Counted from the stretch's first letter, positions 14,734 through 23,327 are shown. The stretch is 64,000 nt of DNA from an uncultured Oscillibacter sp. (GCA_910576865.1 CAJTKE010000007.1:1-64000), one strand, 5' to 3'. Made by a program: numbers and translations. The notes: a model not told the origin generated them from the letters alone.

Positions 14734-15363
14734 ATGAAACTCACCTGGCTGGGCCACGCCTGCTTCCTGGCGGAGCAGGACGGCTGTCGCGTTCTGCTGG
14801 ACCCCTACACCGGCGTGGAGGGCTACCCGCCCCTGGCGGACCGGAAGCTCCGGGTCCACAAAATTCTGTGCAGCCACGGCCACTTCGACCACAACGCCGT
14901 GGATCAGGCGGAGGTTGTCCCCTTTGACGGCCCCTGCCCCTTCACCGTCCGCACCGTGGAGACCTTCCACGACGGCCAGGGCGGGGCCCTCCGGGGGAAC
15001 AACACCATTCACATCCTCACGGCGGGCGGCGTGTCCGTGGCCCACCTGGGGGACCTGGGCCACCAGCTCTCGGAGGAGCAGGTCAAGGCCGTCGGCCCCC
15101 TGGACGCCGTGCTGATTCCCGTGGGCGGCTTCTACACCATCGACGCGGCGGGGGCCCGGGCCGTCTGCGACGCCTTGAAGCCCAAGTGCGTCATCCCCAT
15201 GCACTACCGCCACGCCCCCTACGGCCTGCCGGCGGTCGGCGGGGTGGAGGACTTCCTGGCCCTGTGGCCCGCGCCGGAGGTCCGGCGGCTGGAGGGGGCG
15301 TCCCTGGACGTGGACGGAAGCGCCCGGGGCGTCATCGTGCCCGGCTTCACCGGGGAGGGCTGA
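14734..15363 (+). CDS. Metallo-beta-lactamase-fold hydrolase (UlaG-like)
   Basis: 209 residues of the MBL superfamily, small UlaG-like/YtkL-type branch. It begins KLTWLGHACFLAE, carries the zinc motif SHGHFDHN near residue 49, then HLGDLGH with the bridging Asp near 107 and VIPMHYRHAP near 156 with the last metal His. The usual HxHxDH is thus present. The substrate is unknown; relatives include ascorbate lactonase UlaG and RNase-like or phosphonate enzymes. ATG at 14734 follows AAGGAGGAATGACAT. The HAD gene starts two bases after its stop (TGATATG), so the two are one operon. Confidence 0.9.
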   Translation: MKLTWLGHACFLAEQDGCRVLLDPYTGVEGYPPLADRKLRVHKILCSHGHFDHNAVDQAEVVPFDGPCPFTVRTVETFHDGQGGALRGNNTIHILTAGGVSVAHLGDLGHQLSEEQVKAVGPLDAVLIPVGGFYTIDAAGARAVCDALKPKCVIPMHYRHAPYGLPAVGGVEDFLALWPAPEVRRLEGASLDVDGSARGVIVPGFTGEG

Positions 15364-15364
15364 T

Positions 15365-16015
15365 ATGTACCGCTATATCCTCTTCGACCTGGACGGCACC
15401 CTGACGGACTCCCGGGAGGGCATCGTCCACTGCGTCCGGGAGACCATCCTGGGCTATGGCGACCCCCTGCCGGAGGAGGAGACCCTCCTCCGCTTCATCG
15501 GCCCGCCCCTCCAGGACTCCTTCATCCGCTTCTGTGGCTACGGCGCCGAGAAGGCGGCGGAGGCCGTGGAGCGCTTCCGCCTGATCTACGAGCCCGTGGG
15601 CCAGTACGAGAACCGGGCGGCTCCGGGCATGGAGGCCGTCATGGGCCGCCTGAGGGAGAATGGCCGTGTGCTGGCCCTGGCCTCCTCCAAGCCGGAGAAC
15701 CTGTGTGTCTCCATCTGTGAGCGCTTCGGCTTCACGCCCCATCTGACCGCCCTGGTGGGCAGCCCGCCCCACGGGGACTGGGAGAAGGAGGACGTGGTCC
15801 GGGAGGCCCTGCGGCAGCTGGGGGTGACGGACCCCTCCCAGGCGTTGATGGTGGGGGACCGGAAGTTCGATGTGTGCGGGGCCCGGGCCTGCGGTGTGGA
15901 CTGCGTGGGGGTGGAGTTCTTCGGCTATGCCCCGCCGGGAGAGCTCCGGGAGGCCGGGGCCGTGGCCGTGGTGAAGACGCCGGAGGAGCTGGAGGAATTT
16001 ATTCTCTCTCATTGA
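15365..16015 (+). CDS. HAD-family phosphatase (phosphoglycolate phosphatase-like)
   Basis: 216 residues, class I HAD hydrolase. Motif I is FDLDGTLTD (nucleophile Asp about 9), motif II is SSKPEN near 100, and motif IV VGDRKFDVCGA near 163. The four-helix cap sits between. It is close to the Gph/PpaX/5'-nucleotidase-like group (IGPPLQDSFIRFCG is typical), so it may detoxify phosphoglycolate or release phosphate from a nucleotide or sugar; the substrate cannot be read from sequence. It is coupled to the MBL gene upstream and followed by a REP at 16033. Confidence 0.9.
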   Translation: MYRYILFDLDGTLTDSREGIVHCVRETILGYGDPLPEEETLLRFIGPPLQDSFIRFCGYGAEKAAEAVERFRLIYEPVGQYENRAAPGMEAVMGRLRENGRVLALASSKPENLCVSICERFGFTPHLTALVGSPPHGDWEKEDVVREALRQLGVTDPSQALMVGDRKFDVCGARACGVDCVGVEFFGYAPPGELREAGAVAVVKTPEELEEFILSH

Positions 16016-16032
16016 GCCCCGGAGAACGGCTT

Positions 16033-16062
16033 GTAGGGGCGGACACACAGGTCCGCCCCTAC
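16033..16062. repeat. REP element overlapping the DUF421 stop codon
   Basis: GTAGGGGCGGAC and GTCCGCCCCTAC form a perfect 12-bp stem with a six-base loop. The minus-strand DUF421 gene ends at the TAG inside it (16059-16061), and the plus-strand HAD gene ends 17 bases before it. Confidence 0.85.
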
Positions 16063-16778
16063 GGACGCGCCTCGTCAACCTTCCGCTTCGGGTCCATGGG
16101 AAACACCGTCAGATCCTCCCCCCCGCCCCAGAGGGCCAGGAAGACCTCCCCCTCGTCCCGGTAGCCCTGGCGGAGCAGGGCCCGGTGGACCCAGGCGTCC
16201 TCCTTCCCGGATTGGCGGACGTTGCCGTGGAGCAGCTTGCCGTCCATGACGAAGGGGGTCTGGACCTGGGACTGGGAGGGGTTTTTGTTCAGGTCCGCCG
16301 GGGTGGCGGGACGGTCCGACTCCTTGGGCAGGAAGCTGACGGTGCCGTTGTGCTCGAAGACCGCCGTCTGGAGCTGGCTCAGGTCAAACCAGCCGCCGAT
16401 GCGGCAGTAGGTCAGAAACTCGTTCAAATCCAGCTTGGCCTTTTTCAGGTTCTCCCGGTAGATGACCCCGTCCTCCAGCAGGACGATGGGCCGCCCGGAG
16501 ACGAGGGCGCGGACCTTCAGGGACTTGCAACACAGGACGGAGATCAGCGCCGCCGCCAGACCGTAGACGATGATGGCGGTGAGGGGCTTGTGGGGCTCCT
16601 CCAGTTCCGTGGCCAGCTCCGCGGCGGCGGAGCCGATGGTGATGCCGACGACATAGTCGAACATGGTCATCTGGGATACCTGCTTGGCCCCCATCAGCTT
16701 GGTGAGGAGGAACAGGGCCAGGAGGGACAGCAGGGTGGTCAGGACCGTCATGCCGGTGTCTTGCAGAATCTGGGTCAT
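16059..16778 (-). CDS. DUF421/YetF-type membrane protein
   Basis: 239 residues. Three N-terminal transmembrane helices (about 8-27, 40-55 and 65-85; TVLTTLLSLLALFLLTKLMG, FDYVVGITIGSAAAEL) are followed by the cytoplasmic YetF-like domain (RPIVLLEDGVIYRENLKKAK, CRIGGWFDLSQLQTAVFEHNG). YetF/YrbG relatives affect envelope or spore properties in Bacillus; the biochemical role is unknown. The C-terminal segment (about 165-239) is a second small alpha/beta domain. Its stop codon is supplied by the REP at 16033-16062. It is divergent-tail to the HAD gene and shares its strand with merR upstream, 58 bases away. Confidence 0.9.
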   Translation of the reverse strand: MTQILQDTGMTVLTTLLSLLALFLLTKLMGAKQVSQMTMFDYVVGITIGSAAAELATELEEPHKPLTAIIVYGLAAALISVLCCKSLKVRALVSGRPIVLLEDGVIYRENLKKAKLDLNEFLTYCRIGGWFDLSQLQTAVFEHNGTVSFLPKESDRPATPADLNKNPSQSQVQTPFVMDGKLLHGNVRQSGKEDAWVHRALLRQGYRDEGEVFLALWGGGEDLTVFPMDPKRKVDEARP

Positions 16779-16836
16779 AAAGAAACGCCTCCCGTGGCAG
16801 ATACTGTTTGGGACAGTATGCCATGGGAGGCGGATT

Positions 16837-17196
16837 TTATGCGGGGCCCTTTATGGACCGCTCGTACAGGGCGATTTTCCCGTCCAGGTTCTCCAGGTAC
16901 TCGTCCCACCGGCGGCGCTGGTCCAGGACGTATGCCCGGTGGCGGCGCAGCACCTCCAGCCGCTCCGGGACCGTGGCGTCCCCGGCGTAGCGCAGGTCGG
17001 AGTAGCGGCGGATGTCCCGCAGGGGCATCCCCGTCTCTTTCAGGCGGCGGAGGAATTGGACCCAGGCGAGATCGCCCTCCCCGTAGTCCCGCCGCCCGCC
17101 GCCGTCCCGGGGGATTCGAAGCAGGCCCTTTTTCTCGTAATACCGCAGGGTGCTCTCCGGCAGGCCGGCCCGCCGGGACATCTCTCCGATGGTCAT
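16837..17196 (-). CDS. MerR-family transcriptional regulator
   Basis: 119 residues: N-terminal winged helix (MTIGEMSRRAGLPESTLRYYEKKGLL), the family signature, then GRRDYGEGDLAWVQFLRRLKETG and a dimerisation coiled coil (ERLEVLRRHRAYVLDQRRRW). There are no metal-binding cysteines, so it belongs to the general stress/quinone/aldehyde-sensing group rather than the metal sensors. ATG at 17194-17196 follows AAGGCGGTG; a GTG start three codons earlier is possible. It is divergent from the CMD gene at 17446, whose promoter has the long spacer and internal palindrome that MerR proteins recognise, so it probably controls that gene. Confidence 0.9.
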   Translation of the reverse strand: MTIGEMSRRAGLPESTLRYYEKKGLLRIPRDGGGRRDYGEGDLAWVQFLRRLKETGMPLRDIRRYSDLRYAGDATVPERLEVLRRHRAYVLDQRRRWDEYLENLDGKIALYERSIKGPA

Positions 17197-17261
17197 GAAA
17201 AACACCGCCTTGAAAAAAGTCTTGACATCAGGCCGTCAAAAAGTATTTTGCCAGCCTGAGC

Positions 17262-17326
17262 AAGTTTTCAGCTGCGCTGAAAACTTCTGATTGGAAACGA
17301 GAGAAACCCCTCCTGGGTTTCTCTCG
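17262..17326. repeat. Two adjacent perfect hairpins in the merR-CMD intergenic region
   Basis: AAGTTTTCAGCTGCGCTGAAAACTT (17262-17286, given as arms of a 25-base palindrome) and a 12-bp stem with a five-base loop at 17298-17326 (CGAGAGAAACCC and complement). Without T tracts on the plus strand they are not clear terminators. Confidence 0.6.
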
Positions 17327-17381
17327 TAGCTCTTTTCCTTCCCGTCGTTCGAGTCTTTCCCTCTTCTTCAAAAAATTGGTC

Positions 17382-17412
17382 TTGACATAAACCGTGGTTT
17401 AAGGTTTACGCT
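17382..17412 (+). promoter_or_regulatory. MerR-type promoter and operator of the CMD gene
   Basis: TTGACA (17382-17387) and TACGCT (17407-17412) are 19 bases apart, the overlong spacing used by MerR activators. The spacer starts with the exact palindrome TAAACC-GT-GGTTTA (17388-17401). Confidence 0.75.
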
Positions 17413-17445
17413 CCAATCACAATCCATTTCAGGAGGTAACGGAAC

Positions 17446-17844
17446 ATGGAGCAGACACGGTTTGAACGGGGCATGGAGCTGCTGGACAGAATCGACGGCA
17501 GGGGCGGCGGAGCGGTGCTCCGCTCCCTGGAGGGCGTCGCGCCGGACCTGGGGAACTACATCGTCGAGTTCGCCTTCGGGGACGTCTACGCCCGCCCGGG
17601 GCTGAGCCTGGAGGAGCGGGAGATGGTCACCCTGGCCAGCCTCCTCACCGCCGGGGGCTGTGAGCCCCAGCTGGAGGTGCATCTGAACGCCGCCCTGAAC
17701 GTGGGCCTTTCGCCGGAGAAGATCGTGGAGGTCCTTCTCCAGTGCGTCCCCTACACCGGCTTCCCCAGGGTGCTGAACGCCGTCTTCGCGGCGAAGCGGG
17801 TCTTCGAGGAGCGGGGCGGAGCGCCGGAGAGGGCGGACAGATAG
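17446..17844 (+). CDS. Carboxymuconolactone-decarboxylase-like (AhpD-type) protein
   Basis: 132 residues of the CMD/AhpD all-helical family. The core is LSLEEREMVTLASLLTAGGCEPQLEVHLNAALNVGLS, with one Cys and the conserved His of the CxxC-x3-H redox motif; the first Cys is Gly-Gly here, so classic AhpD disulfide chemistry is doubtful. The C terminus (EVLLQCVPYTGFPRVLNAVFAA) is standard. ATG at 17446 follows AGGAGGTAACGGAAC. Its MerR-type promoter suggests induction by a reactive compound. The stop TAG lies in a REP element. Substrate unknown. Confidence 0.88.
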   Translation: MEQTRFERGMELLDRIDGRGGGAVLRSLEGVAPDLGNYIVEFAFGDVYARPGLSLEEREMVTLASLLTAGGCEPQLEVHLNAALNVGLSPEKIVEVLLQCVPYTGFPRVLNAVFAAKRVFEERGGAPERADR

Positions 17845-17860
17845 GTCCGCCCCTACAGGG
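17831..17860. repeat. REP element shared by two convergent gene ends
   Basis: GGGCGGACAGATAGGTCCGC followed by CCCTACAGGG. The plus-strand CMD gene ends at TAG 17842-17844, and the minus-strand ClC gene ends at the TAG read from 17853-17855, both inside the element. Confidence 0.85.
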
Positions 17861-19172
17861 GGAGATTCGCCTCCGCCGGAACCTCGTTCTCCACCGGCCC
17901 GTCGTTGGTATGTACGTTGATGTACCGGCCCTTCAGCTTGGAGTGCAGAATCGTCTGGCTGGAGTACAGCCCGCTGTAGCCGGAGAGGACGTAGCTGACG
18001 CAGCAGGCCAGGGAGAAGCACAGAAGCCCCTCCCCGCCGAAGAGCTCCACCGCCAGGGCGATGGAGGCCAGGGGGCAGTTCGTCGCCCCGCAGAACACCG
18101 CCACCAGCCCCAGGGCCCCGGCGAAGCCCGCCGGAAGCCCCAGCAGCGGCCCCGCCGCGCAGCCGAAGGCCGCCCCCACGAAGAAGGAGGGCACCACCTC
18201 GCCGCCCTTGAACCCCGCGCCCAGGGTGACGGCGGTGAAGAGGATCTTCATCAAAAACGCCTCCGGGCGGACAGTCCCCTGCTCCACGGCGGCGGCGATG
18301 ACGTCCATGCCCGCGCCGTTGTAGTCCGTGGTGCCGCAGAGGAGGGTCAGGACCATGACGGCGCAGCCCCCGGCAAAGACCCGGAGCCAGGGATTGGGGA
18401 CGCGCCTGTGGAGCTGCCGCTCCGTCAGGCGGATGGTCCCGCAGAAGACCGCGGAGAGCACGCCGCACAGCCCCGCCAGCACCGCCGCCCGGACCAGCAG
18501 CCCCGCCGACAGGGCCGGGACCTCCACAGAGAAGCGGGTGGGGGCCACGCCGAAGAGGCGGGACACGCCGTAGGCCTCCAGGGCCCCGATGAGGGCGGGG
18601 AAAAAGGCGGCGTGGTAGAAGGAGTCCACGCTGACCACGGCGATGGAGAAGATGGACGCGGCCAGGGGCGTGCCGAAGAGGGCGGTGAAAAAGGCCGCCA
18701 TGCCCGTGGTGGTGGCGATGCGCAGGTCCCGCTCGTCAAAGCCGAAGAGCCGCCCCACCCGATAGCCCAGGGAGCCCCCCATCTGGAGGGCCGCCCCCTC
18801 CCGCCCGGCGGAGCCGCCGCAGAGATGGGTCAGCACCGTCCCCAGGAAGATGGCGGGGACCAGGAGGATGGAGATGCCGCCTCCCTGGTGAACCTGATCG
18901 AAGATGTCGTTGGTCCCCTGGCCCTCGGTGCCCAGGAGCTTGTAGAGCCCCACGATGGCGAGGCCCGCCAGGGGCAGGAGGTACAGCAGCCAGGGATGCT
19001 CCCCCCGGAGCTCCGTGACGAACTCCACCGCCACGTGAAACGCCGTGCCCACCAGGCCGCAGGAGAGCCCCGCCGCCGCGGCCAGCAGCAGCCACTTCCC
19101 CAGAGCCCGGGCATAGAGCACCGTCAGGTCCCACCGGGTCCGGAGGTCCCGCTTGATGTTTTCCAAAGTCAT
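17853..19172 (-). CDS. ClC-family chloride channel or H+/Cl- antiporter
   Basis: 439 residues with about ten to twelve membrane helices. It moves Cl- or another anion (fluoride-type members exist) across the cytoplasmic membrane. The selectivity sequences are GSAGREGAALQMGGSLG (variant of GKEGP, near residue 120), a GTPLAASIFSIAVVSVD stretch near 170 and GGEVVPSFFVGAAFG near 315, in the order expected for ClC proteins. The first family motif GSGIP is replaced by the segment around VHQGGGISIL. No CBS domains follow, as in many bacterial forms. ATG at 19172. Transported ion and direction are not readable. Confidence 0.92.
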   Translation of the reverse strand: MTLENIKRDLRTRWDLTVLYARALGKWLLLAAAAGLSCGLVGTAFHVAVEFVTELRGEHPWLLYLLPLAGLAIVGLYKLLGTEGQGTNDIFDQVHQGGGISILLVPAIFLGTVLTHLCGGSAGREGAALQMGGSLGYRVGRLFGFDERDLRIATTTGMAAFFTALFGTPLAASIFSIAVVSVDSFYHAAFFPALIGALEAYGVSRLFGVAPTRFSVEVPALSAGLLVRAAVLAGLCGVLSAVFCGTIRLTERQLHRRVPNPWLRVFAGGCAVMVLTLLCGTTDYNGAGMDVIAAAVEQGTVRPEAFLMKILFTAVTLGAGFKGGEVVPSFFVGAAFGCAAGPLLGLPAGFAGALGLVAVFCGATNCPLASIALAVELFGGEGLLCFSLACCVSYVLSGYSGLYSSQTILHSKLKGRYINVHTNDGPVENEVPAEANLPL

Positions 19173-19315
19173 ACCGTCCCTCCGCCGCTTCCCCGCCGGA
19201 GCGGGGGGGGGGTTCTTAATACGTTCTTAACACAGTATACAGGGTTTTTTACGGGAATGCAAGGGAGGGATGGGGTGGAAAGGTACACCTTTTTTCAGAA
19301 AATTCCGGAAGAAGG

Positions 19316-19344
19316 TTGATTCTGGCAAAAATATCCTGTATACT
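19316..19344 (+). promoter_or_regulatory. Promoter of serC
   Basis: TTGATT (19316-19321) and TATACT (19339-19344), 17 bases apart, about 69 bases upstream of serC. The rest of 19173-19315 shows no gene. Confidence 0.75.
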
Positions 19345-19412
19345 ATAGACAGGAAAGCGGCCCCAAGACGGGGCGGAATTTGTGAAAATATTTGAAATGG
19401 AGGAAAACCGCT

Positions 19413-20501
19413 ATGAAATACGGCCGCACATACAATTTCTCCGCCGGCCCCGCCATGATGCCGGAGCCCGTGCTGGAGGAGATCGCCGCCGAGATGATGA
19501 ACTACCGCGGAAGCGGCATGTGCGTCATGGAGATGAGCCACCGGAGCAAGGTCTTCCAGCAGATCCGGGACGAGGCGGAGGCGGACCTGAGGAAGCTGAT
19601 GGGAATTCCCGACAACTACAAGGTCCTCTTCATCCAGGGCGGCGGCACGGTCCAGTTCGCCATGGTGGCCATGAACCTGATGAAAAACGGCCTGGGCTGC
19701 TACGTGGAGACCGGCGCGTGGTCCAAGAAGGCCATCGCCGAGGCGAAAAAGTACGGCGAGGTGAAAATCGTGGCCTCCTCCGCCGACAAGAACTTCTCTT
19801 ATATCCCCGACTGCTCGGACCTGGACATCCCGGAGAACGCGGACTACGTCTATATCTGCGAAAACGAGACCATCAACGGCACCACCTATTTTACCCTCCC
19901 CAACACCAAGGGGAAGGTCCTGGTGTCCGACCAGTCCTCCATGTTCCTCTCCCGGCCCTGCGACGTTTCGAAGTACGGCCTGATCTGGGGCGGCGTGCAG
20001 AAGAACGTGGGCCCGGCGGGCATGGCCATCGTCATCATCCGGGAGGACCTGATCCGGGACGACCTGCCCAAGTTCGTCCCCACCTATATGAGCTACAAGA
20101 CCCACGCGGACAACGACTCCCTGTACAACACCCCCAACTGCTGGGCCATCTACTGCTGCGGGAAGGTCTTCAAGTACCTCCTGGACAATGGCGGGCTGGA
20201 GGCGATGCACAAGCGGAACGTGGAGAAGGCCCAGATTCTCTACGACTTCCTGGACCAGAGCAAGCTCTTCACCGGCGCCGTCCGGAAGGAGGACCGGTCC
20301 CTCATGAACGTGCCCTTCGTGACGCCCGGCAAGGAGCAGGACGCCGACGTGGTGGCCGCCAGCAAGGAAGCGGGCTTTGACAATCTCAAGGGCCACAAGA
20401 GCGTGGGCGGCCTCCGGGCCTCCATCTACAACGCCATGCCCAAGGAGGGCGTGGAGGCTTTGGTGGAGTTCCTGTCCAAATACGAAAAAGAGCACCAGTA
20501 A
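19413..20501 (+). CDS. serC: Phosphoserine aminotransferase
   Basis: PLP enzyme converting 3-phosphohydroxypyruvate and glutamate to phosphoserine and 2-oxoglutarate, the second step of serine synthesis. The 362-residue protein starts KYGRTYNFSAGPAMMPEPV, the family signature, and has MEMSHRSKVF, the pyridine-ring region IQGGGTVQFAMVAMNL, and the PLP lysine in GGVQKNVGPAGMAIVII near residue 198. Length is normal. ATG at 19413 has GGAGG nine bases upstream; the ATG seven codons before it is not needed. The next gene encodes the preceding step of the pathway, 110 bases downstream. Confidence 0.95.
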   Translation: MKYGRTYNFSAGPAMMPEPVLEEIAAEMMNYRGSGMCVMEMSHRSKVFQQIRDEAEADLRKLMGIPDNYKVLFIQGGGTVQFAMVAMNLMKNGLGCYVETGAWSKKAIAEAKKYGEVKIVASSADKNFSYIPDCSDLDIPENADYVYICENETINGTTYFTLPNTKGKVLVSDQSSMFLSRPCDVSKYGLIWGGVQKNVGPAGMAIVIIREDLIRDDLPKFVPTYMSYKTHADNDSLYNTPNCWAIYCCGKVFKYLLDNGGLEAMHKRNVEKAQILYDFLDQSKLFTGAVRKEDRSLMNVPFVTPGKEQDADVVAASKEAGFDNLKGHKSVGGLRASIYNAMPKEGVEALVEFLSKYEKEHQ

Positions 20502-20611
20502 ACAGTCCTGCCCCTTCCGGGTTGCCGGACATACCTGTCCCCCAATGGGTATGAGGAAGCCGACGACAGCGCCCCTGGGGTGCGCTGAAACAAAGAAAGG
20601 GGTACGACACC
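20502..20611 (+). promoter_or_regulatory. Structured intergenic segment between serC and the dehydrogenase
   Basis: At least two stems are visible: CATACC...GGGTATG (about 20529-20552) and CAGCGCCCC/GGGTGCGCTG (about 20567-20588). CCCCTT near 20511 could pair with AAGGGG near 20597, closing the whole segment over the ribosome site of the next gene. I cannot assign a riboswitch class. Confidence 0.45.
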
Positions 20612-21526
20612 ATGTTAAAGCGCGTATTGGTCACCGACGGCATGGACGCCTCCGCCGTGGCGAAGCTCCGGGAGGACGGGTACGAGGTGACGGAACAGTT
20701 CTACGAGCCGGACGCCCTGGGCCCCGCCCTGCGGGACTTCGACGCCGTCATCATCCGCTCCGCCACCAAAATCAAAGAGCCCCAGATCGACGCCGCCCGG
20801 GGCGGGAAGCTGAAGCTCATCATCCGGGCCGGGGTGGGCATGGACAACATCGCCATCCCCTGCGCCGAGGCGGCGGGCATCGCCGTGCGGAACACCCCCC
20901 GGGCCTCCTCCAACGCCGTGGCGGAGCTGGCCCTGGCCCTCCTCTTCTCCTGCGCCCGGAGCATCTCCATCGCCGGGCACACCATGCGGGAGAACAAGTG
21001 GGAGAAGAAGGCCTGTTCCAAGGGCTTCGAGCTCTCCGGCAAGACCGCCGGCGTCATCGGCTACGGCCGCATCGGCCAATTGGTGGGGGCCAAGTGCCAG
21101 GCCCTGGGCATGAACGTCCTCTCCACCGTCCACCGGAACAAACCCGAGGGCTGTGAGTGCGAGACCATGAAATTCGTCTCCATGGAGGAGCTGCTGGCGG
21201 GAAGCGACGTGCTGATTCTCTGCGCCCCCGGCGGGGAGCGGCCCCTGGTGGACCGGGAGAGCCTTTCCAAGATGAAGGACGGCGTGGTCATCGTCAACGT
21301 CTCCCGGGGCAGCAACGTGGACGAGGAGGCCCTGCTGGAGGCCCTGGAGTCCGGCAAGGTCCGGGCGGCGGGCCTGGACGTGTGGATGAGCGAGAAGACG
21401 CCCAACTGGGCCCTGGCCCGGCATCCGGCGGTTTCCTGCACCCCCCACATCGGCGCGGGAACGAAGGAGGCCCAGAAGCGCATCGGCCAGGAGCTGGTGG
21501 ACCTCGTGGAGGGCTTCTCCGGCTGA
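20612..21526 (+). CDS. D-3-phosphoglycerate dehydrogenase-like D-2-hydroxyacid dehydrogenase
   Basis: NAD-dependent oxidation of 3-phosphoglycerate to 3-phosphohydroxypyruvate, the substrate of SerC, is the likely reaction. The 304-residue short form lacks the C-terminal ACT domain, so serine feedback is not expected. Seen are RAGVGMDNI, the NAD-binding GYGRIG near residue 150, and the catalytic triad Arg in NVSRGSNVDE, Glu in DVWMSE and His in CTPHIGAGT. ATG at 20612 follows AAAGAAAGGGG. Adjacency to serC supports the serine-pathway role over other 2-hydroxyacids, though sequence alone does not settle the substrate. A strong terminator follows. Confidence 0.88.
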   Translation: MLKRVLVTDGMDASAVAKLREDGYEVTEQFYEPDALGPALRDFDAVIIRSATKIKEPQIDAARGGKLKLIIRAGVGMDNIAIPCAEAAGIAVRNTPRASSNAVAELALALLFSCARSISIAGHTMRENKWEKKACSKGFELSGKTAGVIGYGRIGQLVGAKCQALGMNVLSTVHRNKPEGCECETMKFVSMEELLAGSDVLILCAPGGERPLVDRESLSKMKDGVVIVNVSRGSNVDEEALLEALESGKVRAAGLDVWMSEKTPNWALARHPAVSCTPHIGAGTKEAQKRIGQELVDLVEGFSG

Positions 21527-21546
21527 GAGAGGCTGTAAAAAACAGG

Positions 21547-21580
21547 AAAAGGCCCCGCCGTTCTCACGGCGGGGCCTTTT
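21547..21580. terminator. Terminator of the ser operon (bidirectional)
   Basis: 14-bp stem AAAAGGCCCCGCCG and complement with a six-base loop; A and T tracts on either side. Confidence 0.85.
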
Positions 21581-21649
21581 ACGCAAACAGACCCGGGAGT
21601 CGTCGTAATATTACACAGCGCAAACGTTTGAATTTTGTCGGCTCAAACA

Positions 21650-21678
21650 TTGAACCTGACATTTTCTGGTGCTATACT
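21650..21678 (+). promoter_or_regulatory. Promoter of the first SLH-type gene
   Basis: TTGAAC (21650-21655) and TATACT (21673-21678), 17 bases apart, 53 bases upstream of the start. Confidence 0.75.
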
Positions 21679-21731
21679 GAAGGTACTTCATACTGGGCGG
21701 AAGGTCCGCCGATTCAAAGGAGGAAACTCGA

Positions 21732-23309
21732 ATGAAGAAGTTCCTGTCCCTGTTTCTCGCGCTGGCCATGATCTGCGCCATGATTCCCGCGGCATACGCC
21801 AGCACCATCTACTAGGCCAAGGAAATGAAGGTCAAGCACGACTTCCAGACCGAGGGCGTGGACGACGGAAAAGGAACCGCCACCTATGTGGACGTGGAGG
21901 GCGGCTACTACATCTCCCCCTGGAAGTATGACGTGGAGAACATCAGCCTCACCGTCACCTACAAGGGGGAGGACTACAAGGTCAAGACCAAGGACCTGGA
22001 GCTGGACGGCCTGAAGGACGTGAAGGTCAGCGTCTTCGAGCTGAACGGAAAGGTGGAGACCAGCACCGAGAGCGCCCCGGACGAGGCGAAAAAAGTGGCC
22101 AAGTTCAAGGTGGACCTGGAGACCTGGACCGTCATCGCCATGCCCAAGACCGAGGACCTGGAGATGGCCGTGAAGTTCCAGTACAAGGACGCCAAGCCGG
22201 CGGACGCCAATAATGTGGACGCCTTCCCCCTGGACACCGCCGCCCAGGAGCAGGCCGAGGCCCCCGCGGGCTCCGTCCAGCTGATCCAGGACTTCAAGGA
22301 CTGCAAGGGCGTCACCGACGAGACCAAGGAAATCCGCACCATGCTGAAGCCCGATGAGAACGGCGTGTACTTCGCCTCCCGGTGGGACTACAAGATGGCC
22401 ACCAAGGAGGGCGACGCCGGCGTGGGCCCCAACATTGACTGCAAGGTGGTCTACAACGGGTCCAACAAGAAGATGAAGGGCGAGGACATCAAGCCCGACG
22501 CCAACAACTGCGGGACCATGGTCTTCTTTGACAAGGACGGGAAGCTGGACGTGGCCGAGAAGGCCCCCGAGGGCGCCACCGTCCTGGCGGAGTGCACCAT
22601 GAGCCTGGACGGCGCCATCTGGTTCATCCCCAAGAGCGACAAGATCACCACGGAGCTGGAATTCAACTACGACGCCTCCGAGACCTATGATGTCAAGAAA
22701 AACGTGGACCAGGTCCAGAACGTGAAGCCCGGCGCCCGGGAAGAGACCCCCGCCGAGGACAAGAAGGACGAGGCCCCCGCCGCCCCCAGGTTCACCGACG
22801 TGGCCCCCGCCTCCCCCTTCGCCAAGGCCATTGACTGGGCCGTTGCCGAGGGCATCACCACCGGCAAGACCGAGACCACCTTCGGCCCCTCCGACACCTG
22901 CACCGTGTCCCACATCCTGACCTTCCTGTGGCGGGCCAACGGCAAGCCCGGCGCCGCCGAGGGCGTGAAGGACCGGGACGCCGCCGCCAAGTGGGCCGTG
23001 GAGCAGAAGCTGATTCCCTCCGCCTCCCCGGACGAGTACGATTTGGACGCCCCCTGCAACCGGGGCGCGGCGGTTACCTTCATGTGGACCATCGCCGGGA
23101 AGCCGGAAGCAAGCAGTGAAAAGAAGTTCACCGACGTGCCCGAGGAGAACGCCGAGCTGATGAACGCCACGGCCTGGGCCGTGAAGAACGGCGTCACCAC
23201 CGGAACCGGCGACGGGACCACCTTCTCCTCCGCCAACAAGTGCACCCGGGGCCAGATCGTGACCTTCCTCTATCGGGCGGCGAATGCCGCTGCCGAGGCC
23301 TCCAAGTAA
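21732..23309 (+). pseudogene. SLH-domain surface protein with in-frame TAG after the signal peptide
   Basis: ATG at 21732 (site AGGAGGAAA) gives a clean signal peptide, KKFLSLFLALAMICAMIPAA, then TAG at 21813-21815, and the same frame continues as AKEMKVKHDFQTEG... for 498 codons. The body has two beta-rich domains (about 30-330) and three SLH modules (FTDVAPASPFAKAIDWAVAEG, GVKDRDAAAKWAVEQ, KFTDVPEENAELMNATAWAV) that would bind cell-wall polymer. Without read-through the protein lacks export; a restart at ATG 21825 would yield a cytosolic product. The missing residue is plausibly Gln (CAG). A 124-base block is identical to the next SLH gene. It may be an inactivated gene, an error or a suppressed stop. 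Confidence 0.75.
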
Positions 23310-23327
23310 GATTTTTATGAAAAGGGG

